Assembly: GCA_030145715.1 (NCBI GenBank)
Contig: JAIXHQ010000021.1
Location: 1-50,336, forward strand
DNA length: 50,336 bases
Source of the DNA: Sphingopyxis sp.
Lineage (GTDB): Bacteria; Pseudomonadota; Alphaproteobacteria; Sphingomonadales; Sphingomonadaceae
Reading direction: 5' to 3'
Shown here: one piece after another, positions 45,675-50,336 of the stretch
How the letters are laid out: every line of letters begins with the position of its first letter
Position numbering within the stretch: position 1 is the first letter of the stretch
Translations under genes and position numbers: made by a program
Notes under the pieces: generated by a model
Told to the model about the DNA's origin: nothing
The model's database searches: none
What the model saw: only the letters and a program-made list of their open reading frames with translations

Positions 45675-47978
45675 TCAAAAACCAAGATTGCGGAAGGCGA
45701 GGCGGAACGAGAAGCTGTTGCCGCGCCGGGCATCGCCGGTGCCGACATAGTCGCGGCGCCAGGTGAGCGCGATCGACAGGCATTCGTCGTCATAGGCGAT
45801 GCCGACACGGTGACGAATCGGCTGGAACCCGTCGGCGGTGTTGAGCGGCGCGTCGGCCCGCTTCGTCAGATCGACGATGGCCGACCCGAAGACCGACCAG
45901 TTGCTGGTGACCGCGACGCGCCCGCCGGCGCGGACCTCTTCGCGATCCTGCAAATCCTCGCCAAGCAGCAGAATGTCGCGGTTGAGCCGCGAATGGCCGA
46001 GAACCGCGTAGGTCGAGCGGCTGCCGATCGTCACGTCAAATTCGCTGCGCCGGACCGACAGATCGTCCTTGTCGAGCCGGAAGCGGTGGGTGAGGCGCAG
46101 AAAATCGCGATAGGCCACCGTCGTTCGTCCAACGACGTCCGATGTCCGGTCGGTCAGTCCGGTTCCGTTGGGAAACAGGTTCGACTTGTTCGCCAGGCGA
46201 TAGCTTTGCCCGACGACGCTGCTGATATTGAAGCCCGGCCGGCTGAAATTCCATTCGAGGCCATAGGTGATGCGTGCGCCGTCCTCGAACCGGTCGTTGC
46301 CCGAGAAGCGATTGATCGCGAACAGATTGCCGTCCTCAAGGTCAAAGGCGCGCGAATCCTCGTTCGGGATGTCGAGATTCTTGATCGGGGGCGTCGCGAC
46401 GATCTGAACGCGCGGCGTCAACGTCTGAGTCCCGCCCATGAATTCGCCGATGAAGGGCCAGCGCATGTCGGCGGCGACCGCCGCGATGCCGCGCGCCTGC
46501 CACCCCGACTTGCCGCGATAGCCCGGAATGGCGGTCAGCAGATTTTCGTCGCTGTTATAGACGTCGCCGCGGACAAGAGCCGTCAGGGTCAATTCCTGAC
46601 CCATGGCCGTCAGCCGACGCAGATCCCAGCGGGCCCCGGCAAAGGCGCGCTGCGTGTCCTGTCCCGCCGTGCGCGTGATCGCCAGCGTGTTGAGTTGCAG
46701 TTCGAACTGGCCACCGAGAAAGGGATCGTCGAGCCGCTGGCGATAATCGATGATCGGCAGCGCGATCGGCTGTTGCCCCTGATTGTCGTTGCGGCGCAGC
46801 GTCTGCGTCGCCCAGCCCGCGATCGAGAGATAGGATGTGCTACCGATCCGTTCGAGCGCGAAGGTAGAGCGCAGCCGGTCGTCGCGGCTGATGTCATATC
46901 GACGCATGAAGGTGCGGTCGGTCGCAATGCGGCCCGAATAGGTCAGGCTCCACTGCGGGCTGAATTGAAACTTGCCCGCGCTGTCCAGATAGCCGCGAAA
47001 CCGTCTGCGGCTGTCAGGGGCGTCGCCGTTCAGCGGGACGAGTGAGCTATATGTCGCATAGCCGTTGACGCGGAACGATCCGATGTCGGTCAGCGCGCGA
47101 AACTCGCCCTCGATCATCGGCACTGCGCTGGTATAGAAATGCGGCGTGATCGTCATGTCGCGGTCGGGCGCGATCCGCAGATAATAGGGCAGGGACACTT
47201 CGAAGCCATTGTTGCGGTCGAGCCGCATTCCGGGCACCAGCAATCCGTTGCCGGCCTCGCTGCTTGCAGGGTGGCTGAGTCCCGGCAACGGGATCAGCGG
47301 CAGGCCGAAAATCTCGACGCGCGCGCCCTTGTACCGAATCTTGTTCTTTGTCCGATCGTACATCACGCGAACGGCGCGGATCTGCCACGTCGGATTTTTG
47401 GCGCAGTCGGCGTTATCTTCGACCGGGCAGGGCGTATAGGCGGCGTTTTCCAGCTCTATATTGCCATTTTCAAGGCGCGTACCCCGGACCGCCGCCAGCC
47501 GCGCACCATTGTCGAGCACGACCAGCAGGTTTTCGACGACGCCGTCGCGCAGCGTATCGGTCAATTCGATCTTGTCGCCATAGGCGGTGTCGCCTTCGGG
47601 ATTTTTGATTGTCACATTGCCTTCGGCGAAAACCTGCCCCGATTTCCGGTTCCACGTCACCTTGTCGGCGCGCAGTTCGATCGCTTCGCGGTTCATCTGG
47701 ACATTGCCATCGGCGACGACAACGTCCGTTTCGCTGTCGTAATTGAGGTTGTCGGCCGCAAAGCCGACCTGTTCCTCACCCTTTACGTCGGGCGCGTCAG
47801 AGACTGTCGGAGCGGTGTCGGGGGTCTGGAGATTCGGCTGAGCCGCAGCCTCCGCCGACGGGGGCGATTCGACGTCGGCCTGGGCCATGACCGGCGCCGC
47901 GATCAGGGCCGCGGCGCTTGCCGACGCCAGCCAGAATGGCCGCGCGCCCGCCGCCCGATGGAACAAAGCCCAGTTCAT
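45675..47978 (-). CDS. lptD: LPS-assembly protein LptD
   Basis: The 767-residue protein has a signal peptide (MNWALFHRAAG then a hydrophobic stretch ending VMAQA), an N-terminal OstA/LptA-like jelly roll (YDSETDVVVADGNVQMNREAI, VFAEGNVTIKNPEGDTAYGD), and a long C-terminal outer-membrane barrel ending LAFRNLGF. Cys residues CPVEDNADC could form disulphides. It inserts LPS in the outer leaflet with LptE. The order lptD-surA-pdxA-rsmA is the classical one. Confidence 0.96.
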   Translation of the reverse strand: MNWALFHRAAGARPFWLASASAAALIAAPVMAQADVESPPSAEAAAQPNLQTPDTAPTVSDAPDVKGEEQVGFAADNLNYDSETDVVVADGNVQMNREAIELRADKVTWNRKSGQVFAEGNVTIKNPEGDTAYGDKIELTDTLRDGVVENLLVVLDNGARLAAVRGTRLENGNIELENAAYTPCPVEDNADCAKNPTWQIRAVRVMYDRTKNKIRYKGARVEIFGLPLIPLPGLSHPASSEAGNGLLVPGMRLDRNNGFEVSLPYYLRIAPDRDMTITPHFYTSAVPMIEGEFRALTDIGSFRVNGYATYSSLVPLNGDAPDSRRRFRGYLDSAGKFQFSPQWSLTYSGRIATDRTFMRRYDISRDDRLRSTFALERIGSTSYLSIAGWATQTLRRNDNQGQQPIALPIIDYRQRLDDPFLGGQFELQLNTLAITRTAGQDTQRAFAGARWDLRRLTAMGQELTLTALVRGDVYNSDENLLTAIPGYRGKSGWQARGIAAVAADMRWPFIGEFMGGTQTLTPRVQIVATPPIKNLDIPNEDSRAFDLEDGNLFAINRFSGNDRFEDGARITYGLEWNFSRPGFNISSVVGQSYRLANKSNLFPNGTGLTDRTSDVVGRTTVAYRDFLRLTHRFRLDKDDLSVRRSEFDVTIGSRSTYAVLGHSRLNRDILLLGEDLQDREEVRAGGRVAVTSNWSVFGSAIVDLTKRADAPLNTADGFQPIRHRVGIAYDDECLSIALTWRRDYVGTGDARRGNSFSFRLAFRNLGF

Positions 47979-48109
47979 CTAATCCCTTTGTCCCGCATTC
48001 TGGTCGATAAGTCCCGGCTTGGACCGGCAGCTTTGTTTTTGCAACTCGCAAGCGAAACCCCTATCGGTCCGCCACGTTTCAATCAATCATCGCATAAGAA
48101 GGTTAAGGC
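47979..48109. promoter_or_regulatory. Divergent lptD/pepA promoter region
   Basis: These 131 bp separate two divergent starts. For pepA a TTGCAA (48039-48044) and TATCGG (48062-48067) with a 17-base spacer form a weak promoter-like pair, and AGAAGGTTAAGG before the ATG is its ribosome site. No clear pair is seen for lptD. Confidence 0.3.
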
Positions 48110-49555
48110 ATGGACATTCAGTTTGTCGCGCAAATCGACGCGTCTGCCGACGTCGTCGCATTTCCGGTCCGCAAGGGCGAGGCGGGCTCGCTCGGCGCGC
48201 TGCTGGGCGCGGCGGCGGCACAGGCGCGATTTGACGGGGCAGCGGGTGCGGTCGTCGAAACCGCGGCGATCGACGGCGGACAGGCCAAGCGATTGTTGCT
48301 CGTCGGGATCGGCGAGGGGGGTGAGCATGACCTGGAACGGGCCGGCGCGGCGCTGACCGCCAAGTTGCAGACGAGCGGCGTCACCACCGTTCATGTCGAT
48401 TTCGCCAGCGCGGGGCAGAGCGATGCCGACGACGTGCTCGCCTTTGCGATGGGCGCGCTGCTGCGCAACTGGCGTCTCGACACCTATCGGACCCGCCTTT
48501 CCGACAAGGCGAAGCCAAGCCTGAAGACCGTCATGATCGCATCGCCGCACCGCGACCTGTCGGCGCGCTGGGCCGAAAATCAGGCGATTGCCGAAGGCGT
48601 CGCGCTGACCCAGGCGCTGGTCGCCGAGCCGCCGAATATCCTTTATCCCGAAAGCTTCGTCGAACGTTGCCAGCATCTGACCGACCTGGGCGTCGAACTC
48701 GAAGTGCTCGACGAACGGCAGATGAAGGCGCTGGGCATGGGGGCGCTGCTGGGCGTCGCGCAGGGATCGACCCGCCCGCCGCGGCTGCTCGCCATGCGCT
48801 GGAACGGGGGCAAGGCCGGTGACGCGCCGGTGGTCTTCATCGGCAAGGGCGTCACATTCGACACCGGCGGCATCAGCATCAAGCCCGCCGCGGGCATGGA
48901 CATGATGAAATGGGACATGGGCGGCGCGGGCGCGGTCGCGGGCGCGATCAAGGCGATCGCGGGCCGCAAGGCGAAGGCGAACGTCGTCGGCGTCGTCGGC
49001 CTTGTCGAAAATATGCCCGACGGCAACGCGATGCGCCCCGGCGACATTGTCACCACCATGTCGGGTCAGACGGTCGAGGTGCTCAACACCGACGCCGAAG
49101 GCCGCCTGGTTCTTTGCGATGCGATCAGTTGGGCGCAAAGCGTCTATGATCCCAAGGTGATCGTCGACCTTGCGACGCTGACCGGCGCCATGGTGATTTC
49201 GCTCGGCCACGAATATGCGGGCATTTTCGCGAATGACGACGTGCTGGCCGCCGACCTGCTGGCGGCGGGCGAGGCGAGCGACAACAAGCTGTGGCGCTTT
49301 CCGCTGTCGCCCGCCTATGACAAGCTGATCGACAGCCCGATCGCCGACATGAAGAATGTCGGCCCGCGCGAAGGCGGTTCGATCACCGCGGCGCAATTCC
49401 TGAAACGCTATGTCAACGAAGGCGTCGCCTGGGCGCATCTCGATATTGCGGGCATGGCGTGGCACGACAAGGACGGCCGCGTCCATGCCAAGGGCGCGAC
49501 CGGCTATGGCGTGCGCCTGCTCGACCGTTACATCGCCGCCCGCCACGAAAGTTGA
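48110..49555 (+). CDS. pepA: Leucyl aminopeptidase (M17)
   Basis: The 481-residue protein has an N-terminal macro-like domain and a C-terminal catalytic domain. The latter contains FIGKGVTFDTGGISIKP and MKWDMGGAGAV with metal ligands and the signature NTDAEGRL at 326-333. It removes N-terminal residues from peptides using two metal ions. It is followed by holC after 19 bases. Confidence 0.96.
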   Translation: MDIQFVAQIDASADVVAFPVRKGEAGSLGALLGAAAAQARFDGAAGAVVETAAIDGGQAKRLLLVGIGEGGEHDLERAGAALTAKLQTSGVTTVHVDFASAGQSDADDVLAFAMGALLRNWRLDTYRTRLSDKAKPSLKTVMIASPHRDLSARWAENQAIAEGVALTQALVAEPPNILYPESFVERCQHLTDLGVELEVLDERQMKALGMGALLGVAQGSTRPPRLLAMRWNGGKAGDAPVVFIGKGVTFDTGGISIKPAAGMDMMKWDMGGAGAVAGAIKAIAGRKAKANVVGVVGLVENMPDGNAMRPGDIVTTMSGQTVEVLNTDAEGRLVLCDAISWAQSVYDPKVIVDLATLTGAMVISLGHEYAGIFANDDVLAADLLAAGEASDNKLWRFPLSPAYDKLIDSPIADMKNVGPREGGSITAAQFLKRYVNEGVAWAHLDIAGMAWHDKDGRVHAKGATGYGVRLLDRYIAARHES

Positions 49556-49574
49556 GCGGAAGGGGCGGGGAAGC

Positions 49575-50024
49575 GTGGCGCGCGTCGATTTTTACCGGCT
49601 GACCCGCGACCCCGTCGAACGGGTGCTGCCCGCGCTGGCGACGCGCATCCTGGCGAACGGCGACCGCCTGTTGGTGGTCGCCGCCTCCGCGATGCAGCGG
49701 CAGGCGATCGACGAGGCGCTGTGGACGCTGAACCGCGCGAGCTTTCTGCCGCATGGCCATGCGGGGTCGCCCGACGAGGAAATCGAACCGATCCTGATTT
49801 CGGGCGCCTTTGACGCCGCGCCGCCCAACCGCGCGACGCTGGTGGCGCTTGCCGACGGCGAATGGCACGAGGGGGCGCTGGCGTTCGAACGCAGTTTCCT
49901 GTTGTTCGACAGCAGCCGCATCGACGACGCCCGCGCGCTCTGGCGCACGCTTGCCGCGCGCGCCGACGTCGACAATCGTTTCTGGAAACAGGATGATGAA
50001 GGCCGCTGGTCAGAGGGGCCCTAG
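49575..50024 (+). CDS. holC: DNA polymerase III chi subunit
   Basis: From GTG 49575 the 149-residue protein has DFYRLTRDPVERVLP at the start, AASAMQRQAIDEALW, FLPHG and FDSSRIDDARALWR, and ends in an FWKQDDEGRW tail as other HolC proteins do. Chi links the clamp loader to SSB. pepA-holC is a common alphaproteobacterial pair. Its TAG stop is immediately followed by the IS element end, and the last base of the stop may belong to the element. Confidence 0.92.
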   Translation: MARVDFYRLTRDPVERVLPALATRILANGDRLLVVAASAMQRQAIDEALWTLNRASFLPHGHAGSPDEEIEPILISGAFDAAPPNRATLVALADGEWHEGALAFERSFLLFDSSRIDDARALWRTLAARADVDNRFWKQDDEGRWSEGP

Positions 50025-50336
50025 GGTCAGGACCCATTGATTTGCGGTAGCGATTATGATTCAGGCGACCGTGAAGGAGCCTGAATTTGAGCGATTTATT
50101 CTGGCTGACGGACGAGCAGATGGCGCGTCTTCAGCCCTATTTCCCGAAGAGCCATGGCCGCAAGCGTGTCGATGACCGGCGGGTTTTGAGCGGCATTATC
50201 TTCGTCAACCGCAATGGGCTGAGGTGGCGCGATGCGCCGAGGGAGTATGGCCCAGCGAAGACGCTCTACAATCGCTGGAAGCGGTGGAGCGACAAAGGCG
50301 TCTTCATCCGCATGATGGAGGGCTTGGCGACACCGC
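50024..50336 (+). mobile_element. IS5-family insertion sequence, left part
   Basis: The element appears to begin with GGGTCAGGACCCATTGATTT just after CTA of the holC stop. GGGTC and GACCC form a small hairpin, a usual feature of such ends. A transposase gene starts 63 bases in. The right end and any target duplication lie past the window edge, so the boundary is inferred; a short TA or CTAG target is likely. Confidence 0.8.
50087..50336 (+). CDS. IS5-family transposase, N-terminal part (cut by window edge)
   Basis: From TTG 50087, with AAGGAGC upstream, the frame reads MSDLFWLTDEQMARLQPYF, RVDDRRVLSGIIFV, GLRWRDAP and KTLYNRWKRWS, the N-terminal DUF4096-type domain of IS5/IS427 transposases. 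At least 83 residues are present before the edge. Related elements often make a second frame (orfB) by frameshifting, which cannot be checked here. Confidence 0.9.
   Translation, partial: MSDLFWLTDEQMARLQPYFPKSHGRKRVDDRRVLSGIIFVNRNGLRWRDAPREYGPAKTLYNRWKRWSDKGVFIRMMEGLATP

Noticed and set aside
1..50336. tRNA, rRNA or CRISPR arrays
   Set aside because: No cloverleaf with conserved T-loop, no rRNA blocks and no regularly spaced repeats were found on reading the intergenic regions.

Overview
The window is a dense, high-GC chromosomal segment of an alphaproteobacterium, most likely a sphingomonad (Sphingopyxis/Sphingomonas-like). The reasons are the complete division and cell wall cluster in alphaproteobacterial order, the split two-subunit glycine decarboxylase behind a tandem glycine riboswitch, the lptD-surA-pdxA-rsmA run, and codon use strongly biased to G/C at third positions. 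No tRNA, rRNA or CRISPR array was seen. Almost everything is core chromosome. The clear mobile DNA is an IS5-family element cut off by the right edge, and a small GxxExxY gene bounded by inverted repeats sits between fabD and fabG.

Layout. 1-1.3 kb: a secreted serine hydrolase. 1.4-2.6 kb, minus strand: ribosomal protein operon rpsF-rpsR-rplI, ending in a bidirectional terminator, with a perfect hairpin in its leader. 2.8-5.1 kb: a divergent pair, a MurC/Mpl-like ligase (minus) and an LD-carboxypeptidase (plus), which together look like a murein-peptide recycling module. 5.2-7.3 kb: fabD and fabG, interrupted by the GxxExxY gene. 7.4-10.5 kb: a small secreted protein, a cysteine synthase, a small membrane-anchored protein and a GldG-like membrane protein. 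10.6-29.2 kb: the dcw cluster mraZ-rsmH-ftsL-ftsI-murE-murF-mraY-murD-ftsW-murG-murC-murB-ddlB-ftsQ-ftsA-ftsZ, nearly all joined by ATGA/GTGA overlaps and preceded by four 10-bp-spaced C-tracts that look like an MraZ operator.

29.3-32.9 kb: a TPR/SPOR secreted protein, a dGTPase and a small NAD(P)-binding protein. 32.9-39.6 kb: tandem glycine riboswitch, gcvT, gcvH, an unexpected GT-A type glycosyltransferase-like gene, gcvPA, gcvPB, an ABA4-like membrane protein and a DUF938 methyltransferase. 39.7-41.3 kb: an acyl-CoA ligase. 41.3-48.0 kb, minus strand: lptD, surA, pdxA, rsmA and a DUF2520 Rossmann protein (outer-membrane biogenesis plus B6 and rRNA methylation). 48.1-50.0 kb: pepA and holC. 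The IS5-type element begins exactly at the holC stop codon.

Much of the segment serves the cell envelope: lipid II synthesis (murA/murI absent here), septation, murein recycling, LPS and outer-membrane protein assembly, and fatty acid initiation. No clearly unprecedented multi-gene system is proved. The best leads are the repeat-bounded GxxExxY unit, the atypical second MurC-like ligase paired with an LD-carboxypeptidase, and the glycosyltransferase under apparent glycine control.
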